64,000 nt of DNA from Lepidostoma basale (Eukaryota; Arthropoda; Insecta; Trichoptera; Lepidostomatidae): the NCBI GenBank assembly GCA_022606425.2, contig JAHDVF020001027.1:122501-186500 (forward strand). Direction: 5' to 3'. The notes beneath the pieces were generated by a model. That model saw nothing but the letters and a program-made list of their open reading frames with translations, did not search any database and was not told the origin of the DNA. Below are positions 22,863 to 33,555 of this stretch, piece by piece (positions within the stretch are counted from its first letter, which is position 1; every line of letters starts with the position of its first letter). Made by a program: the position numbers and the translations under genes.

Positions 22863-23455
22863 TCTATATATTTATAAAAAACAAAGTCGCATTAGTTATA
22901 ACATGAATAACTCATGAACGTCTCGACCGATTTTAATGATCTTTGATTTGTTTGATTTGTCTCCGTCCCGAATAGCAGTAGAACTCTTAAAACATCGGAA
23001 AAAATCACAAAATGAAAATTATGAAGAAAATCATTTTCTCATACATTTTGTAAGGAACGGCTTTTTGGATAATTTTTAATCTTTATATATAAAACGAGAG
23101 TCGTGTTAGTTGCACCATTCATAACTCAAGAACGGCTGGACCGATTTTGATGATCTTCGATTTGTTGGATTTTTCTCCGTCCTGAAAAGCAGAATAACTA
23201 TTAAAACATCGGAATAAAATCATATAAAAGATTAACAGAAAGTACTGCATCAATGCTATTCGAATCATTGATAAAGCAAATCCCTTGCTGACATGTGAAT
23301 TACATTGTGTTTCAAATACTTTTAATTTTGATTTTTACACATTAATTGAACTTAATTTATTTTAACTTAATAAAAAAACGAATTTTATGCAACTAATAAG
23401 TTAACACAATATTTATTGCTTCTGGGGCGGTACGGAGTTCGCCGGGTCAGCTAGT
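22863..23455 (+). mobile_element. Non-autonomous Helitron with doubled 5' end
   Basis: A full short element runs from TCTTTATATATAAAACG (23080) to CTAGT (23451-23455). Its 3' end carries a small hairpin (GGCG...CGCC, 23426-23443) shortly before CTAGT, as Helitrons do. The 5' text CATAACTCAAGAACGGCTGG and ACCGATTTTGATGATCTT is a common insect Helitron terminus. A second copy of the first 217 bp, itself starting TCTATATATTTATAA at 22863, sits directly upstream. There is no reading frame. An A precedes each TC, but the base after CTAGT is A rather than the expected T. Confidence 0.78.
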
Positions 23456-23979
23456 ATTGTATAAATGACTACTTGACATTTAATACTGTTAAGTAAAGAA
23501 ATTCTAATATAATGTTTATTTTATTTAAAACAGCGGCAAAATTGTACCACTCCTTATTTGTTCAATATGTTATATATAAAATTTATTACTCTTACAGAAT
23601 ATTTTACTACGTTGATTGTAATACATATTTGAACGCGGGTACTTTTTAAATTTAAGATTTCCGTTTTAACAAAAGCGTTTTTCGTTTAGTTTCCCCACAA
23701 CAGCCCGACCCGCGAAGGGAAAAATGAGATTTTTTCATGAATACTCATTGCGAGGGGAAGCTGGGAATACATTTCGCGTCGGGATATTTTACCCATGGAT
23801 ATTTTTTATATTTTATTATTACTCATTACAGTTCATATATAAACATACAATAAATTATAGGTTATACGATGCTTATGGAAATAGAGATAGATACAAAATT
23901 GACCCAAAGAAAAACGTATGAATTACCAGTATTCTGTATATACATTAAACAATATATATTTAGATTAACATGTAACTTG

Positions 23980-24233
23980 CCTGTAGAGAGTCAATCCATA
24001 GAACACGTGTTCAGATATCTAGGTATAAACCGGGCTGGAGGAGGTGATCTATGGGAAGAAAGAAAAAAATGGGGCTTTAAGGGATGAGAATCTATAAAGC
24101 ACGCGTAAGACCAATAATAACGTATGGCGTTGAGGTAAGGGCATACACTGTCAGGACCAAACAAGTTCTGAGGACTTCCGAGATGAACATACTAAGGACG
24201 ATAGCAGGCAAGACACTGAGAGATCGCGTAAAG
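23980..24233 (+). pseudogene. RTE-like LINE fragment, internally deleted
   Basis: VESQSIEHVFRYLGIN (the YLG region), then after a deletion MRIYKARVRPIITYGVEVRA, YTVRTKQVLRTSEMNILRTI and AGKTLRDRVK. It matches the copy at 30715-31200, which keeps the following residues. It ends abruptly at a SINE. Confidence 0.75.
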
Positions 24234-24325
24234 GACTGCAATCGCCGGGAATTGAACCCAAGACCTTCCGCCAGTCAGAGCTCTTACCACTCTGCCACGA
24301 TGGTCGTCCTTCAACTCCTCACGTG
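24234..24325 (-). mobile_element. SINE head fragment
   Basis: Minus strand: CATCGTGGCAGAGTGGTAAG (A box), CTTGGGTTCAATTCCCGG (B box) and CGATTGCAGT. Only the tRNA-like head remains, fused to the RTE fragment. It could pass for a tRNA in a scan, but no cloverleaf can be closed. Confidence 0.65.
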
Positions 24326-24589
24326 TCCAACGTTCGATATTTATGTCACTTCCATTTTATACAAGCAAAACTTTACGCGAACGGATCTTTACATCAGCAT
24401 TAAAATTTCAAAGTTAATATTTTTTTAATGAATTAAAACTTGCATCGTGAATTTTTATTTAAAAATTCAGCTCCAGAACTGTTTTGCAGGTAAACATAAA
24501 AAAGGTTTAAAAAAACAACTCTGTGGTAGCGAATGCTACACATAGTTTCGGTGTTCATGTGAACTCATGTACAAATAATTTACCAACCG

Positions 24590-24800
24590 CCCAAAATAGA
24601 TTCACCGGCACGTGATCAAAACCGAATGATTGTTTTTGGTAGAAGGCACATATTGGTACCGCGCGATAAAGTGATTTCGGCGTAGTCAATTCCACAACCC
24701 CAGTACAGCGTATTCGTTTTCTATCACCCCTAATCCGCCGCGTTTCCTTTCGTCATTTAACGGCTTTTTAGGAGGGTATTACAACTCGTAACTAATTACA
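24590..24800. other. Complex non-coding island
   Basis: Balanced base composition (GGTACCGCGCGATAAAG, CCTAATCCGCCGCGTTTCC). No frame or repeat match. Confidence 0.25.
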
Positions 24801-25189
24801 AAGAATATTACGAATTGTGTAAATAGAGAATTGCATGTTCGATGCTATTTGTGTGATTGGGGCAAAATTTCGTTGTATGCTGCAGATGTTTCGTTTCTGT
24901 AAATATTAAGTAATTAACTGACAGCTCATTTCGTGTGCACAATATGATATAATTTTATTGGGGGTTTTGTGGGTATACTAAAACAATACAAATATTGTAT
25001 CATCATTAAAATAATATCTACCAAAGTGTTTCTAATATCATATCAGTATTATTTTCATAATAAGCTAATAACTGGGGTGTACCAAAATGACGATTTTTTT
25101 AAATTAATCAAGTAACTTTTTCCACTTTTGAGTAATTTATATGTTAGAATTATATAATAATACTATAATATTTAAAAATTACTAACTAA

Positions 25190-25275
25190 CTTACTAACCA
25201 TCACGCCGTCTCCCCGAAAGAGTGGGTAGAAAGAATGGACTGCCACACTTTAACCGATGCGGCATTCCGTCCAGA
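25190..25275 (-). repeat. 3' end of composite LINE-tail repeat
   Basis: TTACTAACCATCACGCCGTC, CCCCGAAAGAGTGGGTAG and ACTTTAACCGATGCGGCATT match the 3' part of 14884-15075. The upstream (inverted-tail) half is missing. Confidence 0.55.
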
Positions 25276-25312
25276 AAGATTATTATCAAAAAAACAAAAA
25301 ATAAATTTATCT

Positions 25313-25572
25313 TCATAGATGGCGTTAGTGTGTTGATTAAAAAACTACCATGTAAAGGGTGGTGTTACAGATTAACATAAATACAACTTCCAAAAATTTG
25401 TCAGACATGGTGGTCATAAGAAAAATGTGGAATGGGGAAGGTTGTATTACACAAAGCGTGCGCTTAATACAACAAATGATAGGTCATAAGTCCTGTAAAC
25501 ACCTCGATCAACCATATTCTGTTTCCAATTTGCATCTTCGTCTCTATTGAGATACAATTATTCCTTGAAAAA
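25313..25572 (+). mobile_element. MITE-B copy 2, near full length
   Basis: Starts CATAGATGGCGTTAGTGTG and ends CGTCTCTATTGAGATACAATTA plus TTCCTTG (20-base blocks). Terminal TATTGAGAT at the right is the inverted match of ATCTCAATAGA at the left of copy 4. About 255 bp, non-coding. Confidence 0.7.
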
Positions 25573-25628
25573 ATAAATACATAAATGTTTACACGAAACT
25601 TAAATGTAGTTAACTTATATGTCGAATT

Positions 25629-25770
25629 ATTATGAATTAAAACACTTTTTTCCACTTTTAAGTTTATATACAGATTATATCGTTCTTCCGATGATGATGG
25701 TGTAAGCCTTCGAAACATGTCGAAAAAAATTAACTTAAAAGTGGAAAAAACAGTGTATTAATTCATTGAA
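25629..25770. mobile_element. Foldback element, family F
   Basis: The termini ATGAATTAAAACACTTTTTT plus CCACTTTTAAGTTTA and, inverted, TTAACTTAAAAGTGGAAAAA plus CAGTGTATTAATTCAT pair over about 33 bp. A plus-strand motif at 25687-25725 reads AUGAUGA-U-GGUGUAAGCC-UUC-GAAACAUGUC: the GAAAC, the ACAUGU palindrome and GUC are intact, but C3 of CUGANGA is A. Sister copy at 55215-55465. Confidence 0.6.
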
Positions 25771-26467
25771 TTCGTCATTATGGAATTCCAAATTGTGAAC
25801 GCCCTTAGTTTATCTAAAATTAACTTATTTGTTTATAAATAGGTACTAAGTACCAAAAATGTGACAAATAAAACTGAATTTGGAATTATATTTTGTATAA
25901 TATATAGAACGAAACAGACGCTTACTTTTTTTGGTATTTAGAGCCCAATTTACTTTAACCATTCATTTAATATTATAAAAAAATATATATTTTCTCAAAT
26001 TCGATTAGTTAAATGTGGTATAAAAAAATATTTAAGTACCAAAATAGTTTCCATTTAGACAGTTGTTGACATAAGTTGACAAGAATCTTTGTGATAATAT
26101 GGTATATTGTAAAAAAAAGTTTTAGAAGTGACTTTAGCTGTCGTTAAAAGTCGTATGTAAAAATATCTTTTCTAAATAAATTTTTATCATATCGCGATAA
26201 ATACATTGGAATTTTCGATAGTACTCGTACATGCTATATACTATCGATCCTGTCTGCTTTGGGTTTCATTTCCGCTAACATCATTAGGAAAGTTAAATTG
26301 AAACTCGTGTATTAAAAAAGTTTTAATTACCCTACTACGTAGAAAATAAATTGGTATCTTGATAAACACAAAAGTGATACAAATATGTACCAAATGCGAG
26401 GTACCTACGTGGAATTAGCTTTGATAAATAAATTTAAAACTATCTTTGATTAACTGCTTAGCTTACA

Positions 26468-26612
26468 AAGCCAGTCGGCCACAAGAGGAGTCGGAGAAAT
26501 CAATATGTGTGTTGACACGATGTCTGAATGTTGAGGAATGAGAAAAATTTGTCAGGAAAGAACAGTGTGGTGGTTCATTATTTCGGCGAGACACCATAAG
26601 AGTTAGTTAGTT
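26468..26612 (+). mobile_element. SAYP-type LINE, degenerate 3' end
   Basis: CGGCCACAAGAGGAGTCGGA, TGTGTGTTGACACGATGTCT, CAGGAAAGAACAGTGTGGTG, then a broken hairpin and GTTAGTTAGTTA. No frame survives. Confidence 0.6.
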
Positions 26613-26819
26613 ATTACTTTCAGTCTATCAAATATATATTATAAAATGAATTTTAGACAAGGATGATCAAATTCTAAAACTTTGGTTATATTTTCTGAAT
26701 ATTTGTGTAATGTTTTTGTTCAAGTGTGTCTGCCTACATTATAATGTGTATATTTACAAATTCCTGAATACTCTAGGAACCAGTATATAATTTATTGCAT
26801 CTGACAAGATATTATTCTA

Positions 26820-27010
26820 TACTCGCTAGACATAAAGTGACATAATACTGCGTTGACGATATAACGACGCGAGCCCCCTTACCCTCAATGCAGGGGGTGC
26901 ACAAGGGATGATACCCTCACATTAATTCCATATCAGTTTAATGCAACACGCGATAACGAAATAGCAAGCATTAACTCGAGCCGCTATCTCGTTTTGTACA
27001 AATTCTTTGT
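26820..27010. other. Complex non-coding island
   Basis: GACGCGAGCCCCCTTACCC and CTCGAGCCGCTATCTCG stand out from AT-rich flanks. No frame or repeat match. The word AGGGGGTGCA occurs twice (26891 and 27021). Confidence 0.25.
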
Positions 27011-27589
27011 GATTTGTATGTAGGGGGTGCATTCAATGAGAAATTGAAGGTGCTTAAAAAATACTTTAAATATTATAATATAATATTACAAGAAAAAATT
27101 ACGATTATTATGGACGATTATAAAATGTTTATATACATTTTAAGAGACCTTTTTGGACAGCTAGACAATCGTCTAATATGCTGTCATAAAGGAGTCTCGA
27201 GAAATATATTAAGAAAATAAAATAATGTGACATGTTATCCTCTACAATTACTCTTCCGGGGAATAATAATTCGTTAGACAGTAATAAAAATTAAAACGAT
27301 AAATATTGTATTTCATTTCATGGAATTCAAAAACGTAATACTACCGTAACTTGCAATTATTCCAATAAAAGTCTTACGAAATCATGCAAAACTTTATTTT
27401 TTCATACATATTTTTAGTGTGCTTTTTTTCCAAAAGAATGTGTTTTATTAAAATATATTATTTCAATGGGCGAAAATATGTAAATGTTTGTAACTTTTTT
27501 TCTTATATTTGTACTAATGTTACAAATTAATTTAATTCAAATTCAAATTATTTGATTTCTCTCGGAAGATATAACAAACATGTGCGAAG

Positions 27590-27885
27590 TTTAAGGCATC
27601 TATTTGAGAAAAAATACCAGGAACGCATGATAGCGAGTTCAACTTCAGGAATATAAGATATTCTCTAAAGTCAAGAGTATTTGTCTACTGGTCGTACTTT
27701 CACTAATACAAAATACGACGATCTCCAAAGCGATCATGTTTTAGCTGTTTGATTGCTCTCTCTCTACCGGCATCACCAGAGACAGTTTGGATATGCATGT
27801 TGTGAGATAAAACAGTATGTTCTAACGCTGTTGAAGATAACCATCCGGAACATAAAGTTCTGGATCATTATTATCTGTTATTTAT
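27590..27885 (+). repeat. Unclassified repeat R3, copy 2
   Basis: Shares AATACCAGGAACGCATGATAG, GATCTCCAAAGCGATCATGTT, ACCGGCATCACCA and CATCCGGAACATAAAG with copy 1. No coding sense in any frame. Confidence 0.6.
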
Positions 27886-28960
27886 AGTGTAAACTTCTAA
27901 ATTGAATAGATTTTATGTACAAAAATATGTTTGTACAAACAAAATGATATGCAAAATATTCTGTCACTTGTAAATCTTTTTAAAAACAAACGAATTAATT
28001 GCAAAATGTAATGGTATCCTTTTCTAACCTTATCTCTTATGGTACTATATAGTATTGATTATTCTGTGAGAATATATTATATTCTTACAGAATTATCAAT
28101 ACTTGAATATCTCATCATTCATGATGAACGATAATATCAAAAACTTCTGTGTTTCTCCCTTAGTAATGTGTTATGTCATCCCTCCATTATTCCATATTAA
28201 TTTATTTTTAAGATCGTATCTCATCGTAACGACTTCAGTAGAAAACCTCTAGTACGAAGTGCAGATAAGGATAAAATATTTTTAATTATAATTATTGATA
28301 ATAAAAATAAATAAATAAATCCCATCTTCTGGTTGACACAGCGAGCTGCTGAAACCGATCGAAGACACAAACATAATAATAGAAAACAAATAATATTTTC
28401 ATTATTTACAATGAACTTCTATCATGAAATTAAAAACAACATTATTAATATTTTTTAGTATGATACCAAAAATGCTTTGAAGTTTAGACACGCGCGAATG
28501 TAATCTTGGATAATTTTGTTTATTTTTTACGCATAATTATTTTTGCTTATCCGTTTCAGGAATGAAAAATTATTTCTATTAAATCTTCTGAGAAAATTGT
28601 CGAGTGCTCGCTCTCTTATTTAGCAGCTCAGTCATTTTCCTAAAATAGAAATACTATAAAAATCTAAAAGCAGCTTTATTCACTAATATCACTCGTAAAT
28701 GTGTTTACGATTAGTATTCTATGACTCGATATTTTACGAGTAAATTGCTGTATTTATATTTTATTATATACTATATTGATAAATTGCTGCAGTATCTTTA
28801 CAAAAACATTTAATACCCTTCCTTAAGCGAAGCATAAACAGTGAATAAAAACCGATTAGATTGTATAAGAGCTGACTTTTCATTTTAAAATATCGGAGTT
28901 AGAATGCTTATCTTTGTTCATGATAATTTCTAGTCGTATCTATGAGGAAAATACTTATGC
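27886..28960. other. AT-rich non-coding stretch
   Basis: No recognisable repeat, RNA or coding segment. A near-repeat CCATCTTCTGGTTGACACAG at 28322 is discussed under rejected items. Confidence 0.4.
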
Positions 28961-28964
28961 ATTT

Positions 28965-29050
28965 AATAAAGTTTTTGCTACATTTGATAATGCTTTAGAC
29001 AGGCAAAATATGTCATTCACATAAGTTATAAATACAAAAATCTAGTAAAC
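28965..29050. mobile_element. MITE-A right half
   Basis: CATTTGATAATGCTTTAGAC, AGGCAAAATATGTCATTCAC and ATAAGTTATAAATACAAAAA correspond to the centre and right arm. The terminal GACGTTTTCATTC is lost. Confidence 0.5.
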
Positions 29051-29081
29051 AATAAGAAGAATATTACTCTTGATCATTTGA

Positions 29082-29265
29082 TCTTAGATTTTTCTTCTTC
29101 TTCGGTGTTCTGCAGCTCATATCGAGCCATCAGTCATCGCCTCCAAGAACTTCTGTCCCCTGATGTGGCCTTCCAGTCTCTTATTTGCAGTAGTTGTGCA
29201 GCATTCTGCCTCACCTCATTCTCTTATCGGAACTTAGGCCTACCGACCCTTTTCATTCCACCCAT
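29082..29265 (-). pseudogene. LINE 3' fragment with (GAA) tail
   Basis: Minus strand: MKRVGRPKFR then a stop, ENEVRQNAAQLLQIRDWKAT, SGDRSSWRR, stop, LMARYELQNTEEE. The RVGRPK, W...V..D...L, DW...A.DR..WR pattern is the C-terminal end of a LINE reverse transcriptase. The following GAAGAAGAAA is the usual 3' tail. Confidence 0.5.
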
Positions 29266-29436
29266 TAAAATTTTAGGTTCCCTGTGTTCCTGTCCCTAGT
29301 TTCCACGACTGTTTTCTCTATTTACTTAAGATTTTTTTATTTGTCTTTCATCGTTCCAAGTTTTTTCTCCCATCCCACACAATGTCACAATTTTATAATA
29401 GGCCATAAAAAACATTTATCATATTTTGCTTTGTTT

Positions 29437-29665
29437 TGTTAGATTGAGACATAGAAGTGGATTGAAATTAAACTGGATTAAATGTGGCCTAGATACCATT
29501 TTTGCCATTTGCTTTTTTTCTGGAATAGTGCATTCTCCAGCTTATGTAAGTCCTGTATGGATGGGGGGCGGGCTTAGGGATTATTTGGGCGAAGCTGACG
29601 AAGGGGCGCCGCTGCGTCCTATAACAGCTTCATTAACAATGACTGTATGCTACCCAACAATAAAT
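29437..29665 (+). repeat. Unclassified repeat X, copy 1
   Basis: AGACATAGAAGTGGATTGAA, GATTAAATGTGGCCTAGAT, AAGTCCTGTATGGATGG and GGGGCGCCGCTGCGTCCTAT with AACAGCTTC, in the same order as 46868-47060 and, inverted, 41216-41460. Non-coding by inspection; the frames are short and not shared. Confidence 0.6.
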
Positions 29666-30057
29666 AAATAAATAAATTTCCACCCAGATGTCCCTCAAGG
29701 ATTCTCTTTGGTGCCCGAAATGACGGTATTCTCTCCACATGTCCACCCCATCTCAGACTACCCGGTCTAGCATGTCTTTGATCTTGGTTTATTAAATATC
29801 ATCTTAGAGTTATTAAAACATCACATTGATTAAAGTAAGTTAATTACTTTACGATCCCTGGCAATCTATAACAACGTCACTATAGTAAATGAATAATAGT
29901 TGGTAACGTTGTTAGACGCGCGACCTGTAGTCACGTAGTTCTCGCAACCACCCCCGTCGAGTCGCAAGCCTTCGTTTTGTTGCAGTCATCAGATTACCCC
30001 GTCAAAGTCACTGAACGAATTAACTCATAGATCACCGTACTATGATGGATGTATAAT

Positions 30058-30285
30058 ATTAAATGTTATGTATGGAAGTGAAGCTGGGAGCTAGCAAAAG
30101 AAAGATGAAAATAGGATAAATGCCGTATAAATGATATCACTGAGAAGAATTTAAAGCAGAACGATATATGATATAATACAGAACGGCGAAATTAGAAAGA
30201 AACGTATGTCAGATGATTACATCATTAGTAAAATTAAAAAACGATCCTTCAGACGGATTGGACATATGGAATACATGGAAGTTTA
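30058..30285 (+). mobile_element. SAYP-type LINE fragment lacking its 3' end
   Basis: ATGTATGGAAGTGAAGC, AAAGAAAGATGAAAATAGGA, GAACGATATATGATATAATA and GATTGGACATATGGAATACA match the middle of the family. It is one of the few copies without the 3' tail, so it was cut after insertion. Several stops. Confidence 0.65.
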
Positions 30286-30464
30286 AAAAATATATATATA
30301 ATGATTAAAGCTTTTTTTTTCCTAGTAAAAAATTTCAAGACTTTTCGTATGAAGCACTAACTTCGTGGTTAGCCATTTAATTTAATTTTATTATTATTTG
30401 TATTTAAAATAATTTAAAATAAAACACTGTACATTGTTTTCACCACTATGCGATTATTTTAATT

Positions 30465-30502
30465 GCCGACTAGTTTCGCTTGTACCCAATCTTCCTCAGG
30501 GC
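30465..30502 (-). ncRNA. Hammerhead-like motif, left arm of family D
   Basis: Minus strand: helix I GCC, CUGAGGA, extra A, GAUUG-GGUA-CAAGC (helix II with one mismatch), GAAAC, helix III palindrome ACUAGU, C at the cleavage position (GUC), helix I 3' strand GGC. All core bases fit except for the extra A before helix II. Confidence 0.55.
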
Positions 30503-30509
30503 TTCGTAA

Positions 30510-30550
30510 TAACTGAGGAAGCTTGCGTACAAACGAAACTAGTCAGCAAT
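30510..30550 (+). ncRNA. Hammerhead-like motif, right arm of family D
   Basis: Plus strand: CUGAGGA (30513-30519), extra A, GCUUG-CGUA-CAAAC (one mismatch), GAAAC (30535-30539), ACUAGU, C at 30544. Helix I is poor (UAA against AGC). The two arms together imply an ancestral helix II GCUUG/CAAGC. Confidence 0.5.
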
Positions 30551-30714
30551 TAAAATAACCGCATAGTCGTGAAAAACGAAGTACAGCGTTTTATTTTATT
30601 TTATTTTAAACACAAATAATAAAAAATATATATTTTAAGAATGTTTGCTCATTGTTTAATTCAGTATCTTTCTCGACCAAAATTATTTATGGTCGAGAAA
30701 TGAATATAGGATAG

Positions 30715-31200
30715 ATCTTCTTCTTCTTCTTCTTCTTTTAATAGATCTGACGATCTGTGACACAGAAATCATATCTCGTCGGATGATGAGATCCAGCTGT
30801 CCCTCCATCTCTTAGGCGGTCTTCCAGGTGGACGGTGTCCGGAGGGGAGTTCATAAGCGGCTGTATATGCGAGTCTGTCACCATCCATTCGGGCTACATG
30901 GTCCCTCCAGTATCTTCTTCTGGATCTGCTCCACTGAACGATATCCTCTATTTCGCAGGTTTTTCTTATGTCTGCGTTGCGGACACGATCTCGGAGGGTT
31001 TTTCCAGTAATTGATCTTAGGACCTTCATCTCCGATGTTCTTAGTAGTCCCTCGGTTCGCACAGTGTCAGCCCGCGTCTCTACAGCGTACGTCATGATAG
31101 GTCGCACGCATGTTTTATAGATTCTGATCTTGCTGTCGATACGCATGTGCTTGTTCTTCCAAAGGATAGATGCATTGTAAAAAGATACAATATCAACCAT
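30715..31200 (-). pseudogene. RTE-like LINE 3' end, C-terminal frame open, (AAG)n tail
   Basis: A minus-strand open frame (31200 to 30769) encodes RIDSKIRIYKTCVRPIMTYA, VETRADTVRTEGLLRTSEMK, VLRSITGKTLRDRVRNADIR, WSRSRRRYWRDHVARMDGDR and GHRPPGRPPKRWRDSW with a natural stop. This is the standard C-terminus of insect RTE endonuclease-reverse transcriptases, so only the 5' part is missing and this piece is young. The 3' untranslated part ends in AAGAAGAAG repeats at about 30717-30737. No target duplication is evident. Confidence 0.85.
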
Positions 31201-31779
31201 TAAATTTTCTGATATAACCTAATTTTTTTCTCTCACTTTACGATCAATTACATAAAAATACGCTTTCGTTACGACTCTGTTCCAATAGATTTTCTGTGCT
31301 TCGTGGTTCAATGCAGATACCATTTAAATGGATGAACACATAAAAAAGTAATCTTAATAAAACGCACATATTAAAGGTAAACATAAACCTTGTTAATGCC
31401 TTTTTATTATCAGACACTTCATTGGCATGCGTAGAGGGTAAAAGATCTTTACACCTCACATTAAGCATATAAACAAAGGTTGGCCGAGTAAAAACGTGAG
31501 TAGATACTTCATTATGTTGCCATATACATACGTACGGTATTCTACGCTTGTGTTTATCATATGAACTCATACATACGTTAGCCTTAGTCTTCACGTAGGT
31601 TTGTGCGGAGGAGGAAAAAGGAAAAGGGCGATATATTTATATTATATCGCTTGTTATAAATATAAGCAAAGCATGGAACTTTCAAAAGAATGAGGAAAGT
31701 GGAATAAATCTTGTAGAAATGAGATCTCTTAGACGAATGTGTGGATACTCTACGTATGTAAGAGTGTCAAATGAAAATA

Positions 31780-33059
31780 TTAGATCCTTACATATGAAAT
31801 TGGCGTTTTGTATGGGAGGAACATAAAGTTTTTTTTTTTTTAAATATAATATATTTATTTAATCAAAGTATGTACCATTGCTATCTATGCACTTTTGCCA
31901 TCTCATTGGTAGTTCATCGATCCCTTTACTAAAAAAAACCATTCGGACGGGAATCAATAAAATCTTTGAAGTCGGTTTGGACTGCCCCATCGGAGTTGAT
32001 TTTTTTCCCTTGCAAGAAGTCATCCAAATTTCGAAAAAAATAGTAATCTGTTGGGGCAAGGTCCGGAGAGTACGGTGGATGTCTTAGACATTCCAATTGA
32101 AGCTCTTCTAATTTGGTAGCCGTCTGTTGTGCAGTGTGTGGTCTAGCGTTATCATGAAGCAGCAGTGGCCCAGAGCGATTAACCAGCCTCGGTTGTTTAG
32201 CAGCTAGCTTTTCCATCATGGTTTGCAGTTGCTGACAATAGACATCTGCCGTAATCGTCTGGCCAGATTTAAGAAAGCTGTAGTGAACGACACCAGCACT
32301 GGTCCACCAAACGCTCACAAGTAACTTTTTTGGAGTCAATTTTCGCTTGGGGCATGGTTTGGCAGGGTTCAGCCATTGCGATGAGCGCTTCCGATTATCA
32401 TACAGGATCCACTTTTCATCACAGGTAATGATTCGATTCAAAATCCCTTCATTATTGTGCCGGTTGAGTAATGCAACGCATCAGTCAACGCGCGCGTATT
32501 GATTTGCTTCACTCAATTCGTGAGGTACCCACCTTTCAAGCTTTTTCACCTTCCCAATTTGCTTCAAGTGGATTAAAACAGTTTTATCACTAACACCGCA
32601 GCCTGCAGCTAACTCGGACGTGGTTTGCGATGGATCCGCTTCCACAACAGCCTTCAATTCTTTATTATCAACTTTGGTCTCCGGCCGTCCAAGGGGCTTG
32701 TTCTGCAGGTCGAAATTTCCAGAACGAAAACGTTGGAACCAAAAACGCACTGTGTTTTCTTTTGCGGCACCGTCGCCATATACATCATTAATCCTTCGAG
32801 CCGTTTCTGCAGCACTGGTGCCACGGTGGAACTCGTACTCGTAAATAACGCGATATTTCAAGTTTTCCATTTTGTAAACTGAGTGACGCAAAGAAAAAAA
32901 ACAATTGAGGAAAAAACAAATGAATTATAATTTTCGAAACACAAATACTTTAGTAAATAGCTGTATAAATTTGAATTCGGAATTCCTAACCAAAGAGAAG
33001 ATATTTGAGATCGAAGTTGCCAGTACGCCAAAACGCCAATTTCATACATAAGGACCTAA
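31780..33059 (-). mobile_element. Complete mariner element, 1280 bp
   Basis: The terminal inverted repeats begin TTAGATCCTTACATATGAAA (left) and TTAGGTCCTTATGTATGAAA (right, inverted) and run through ATTGGCGTTTTG, about 31 bp. TA target duplications sit at 31778-31779 and 33060-33061. Length and layout are those of a canonical mariner with one transposase gene. It lies exactly inside a SAYP-type LINE. Confidence 0.95.
31859..32870 (-). pseudogene. Mariner transposase, one stop and one frameshift
   Basis: Start ATG at 32870 (MENLKYRV). Residues 1-110 form the paired helix-turn-helix DNA-binding region; WVPHEL follows at about 114-119. The DD34D catalytic aspartates are at codons 151 (ITCDEKW), 240 (LLHDNARPHT) and 275 (YSPDLAPTD), with 34 residues between the last two. 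Two lesions: TGA at 32481-32483 (codon 130), and one extra T in the T-run at about 31932-31939, making TAG before SKGIDELPMRWQKCID. The frame ends at 31859 (GTYFD). Otherwise full length (about 337 codons), so a recent, inactive copy. Confidence 0.93.
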
Positions 33060-33555
33060 TATAAGAAGTAAATGCGGTGCGAATGATAGTGTCATGAAAA
33101 AAATAATAAAAGGATCATTAAGATGATTCGGACACATGGAAAGTATGAATGAAAAAAGAATGGTAAAAAAAGTCTTGTTAACGATGTTAATGGAACGAGG
33201 AAAAGAGAAAGACCGAGAAAAACGTGGCTCGATCAAATAAATCTAATATTTAATGTCGGCCACGTGAGGAGTCAGAGAAATCGATACGCGTGCATGACAC
33301 GATGAATGAATGTTAAGCAAGCGAGAGAAATATGTCAAGAAAGAAAAGTGTGGCACTCCATTATTTCTGCCTACCCTTTGGAGAGACGGCTTGATGGTTA
33401 GTTAGTTAGTTAGTATAATAAAAAAAATTACTTATAAATATTTATTATATGTCATGTAAAAATACTATATTAAATATTTTTTTCACTCTTCAACATCAAT
33501 TGATGAAAGATAAAAAAAAATGTGAGTATCTATGATTATTGAAAAAAGATAAATA

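Larger units (their letters stand above)
30400..30615. mobile_element. Foldback element, family D, with paired hammerhead-like arms
   Basis: Near-perfect inverted repeat of about 95 bp per arm around a short centre at about 30499-30512. The arms start AAAATAAAACACTGTACATT on the left and, inverted, AATAAAACGCTGTACTTCG on the right. GCGATTATTTTAATTGCCGA pairs with TCAGCAATTAAAATAACCGC. Each arm holds a hammerhead-like motif facing outward (next two entries). Transcribed whole, it would form one long hairpin, which competes with the ribozyme fold. Confidence 0.75.
31668..33416 (+). mobile_element. SAYP-type LINE split by a mariner
   Basis: The left part, 31668-31779, encodes EAWNF, NLVEMRSLRRMCGYSTYVRV and SNENI. 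The right part, 33062-33416, resumes with RSKCGANDSVM, a worn FGHMESM, KKTWLDQI, the CCCTTTGGAG hairpin and GTTAGTTAGTTAG. Removing 31780-33061 restores the reading GAAAATATAAGAAGT seen in sister copies. The LINE was therefore present first. Confidence 0.85.

Noticed and set aside
24234..24325. tRNA gene on the minus strand
   Set aside because: A and B boxes are present, but no acceptor or anticodon stem closes, and the sequence matches the dispersed SINE heads at 5022 and 47095.
28322..28375. Possible hammerhead (TCTTC...CTGGTTGA...GAAACCGATC-GAAGA)
   Set aside because: TCTTC and GAAGA pair and GAAAC is present, but the CUGANGA core needs an insertion and helix II is awkward. Too many liberties.
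29426..29671. 81-codon frame
   Set aside because: Coincides with non-coding repeat X; the other copies do not preserve it.
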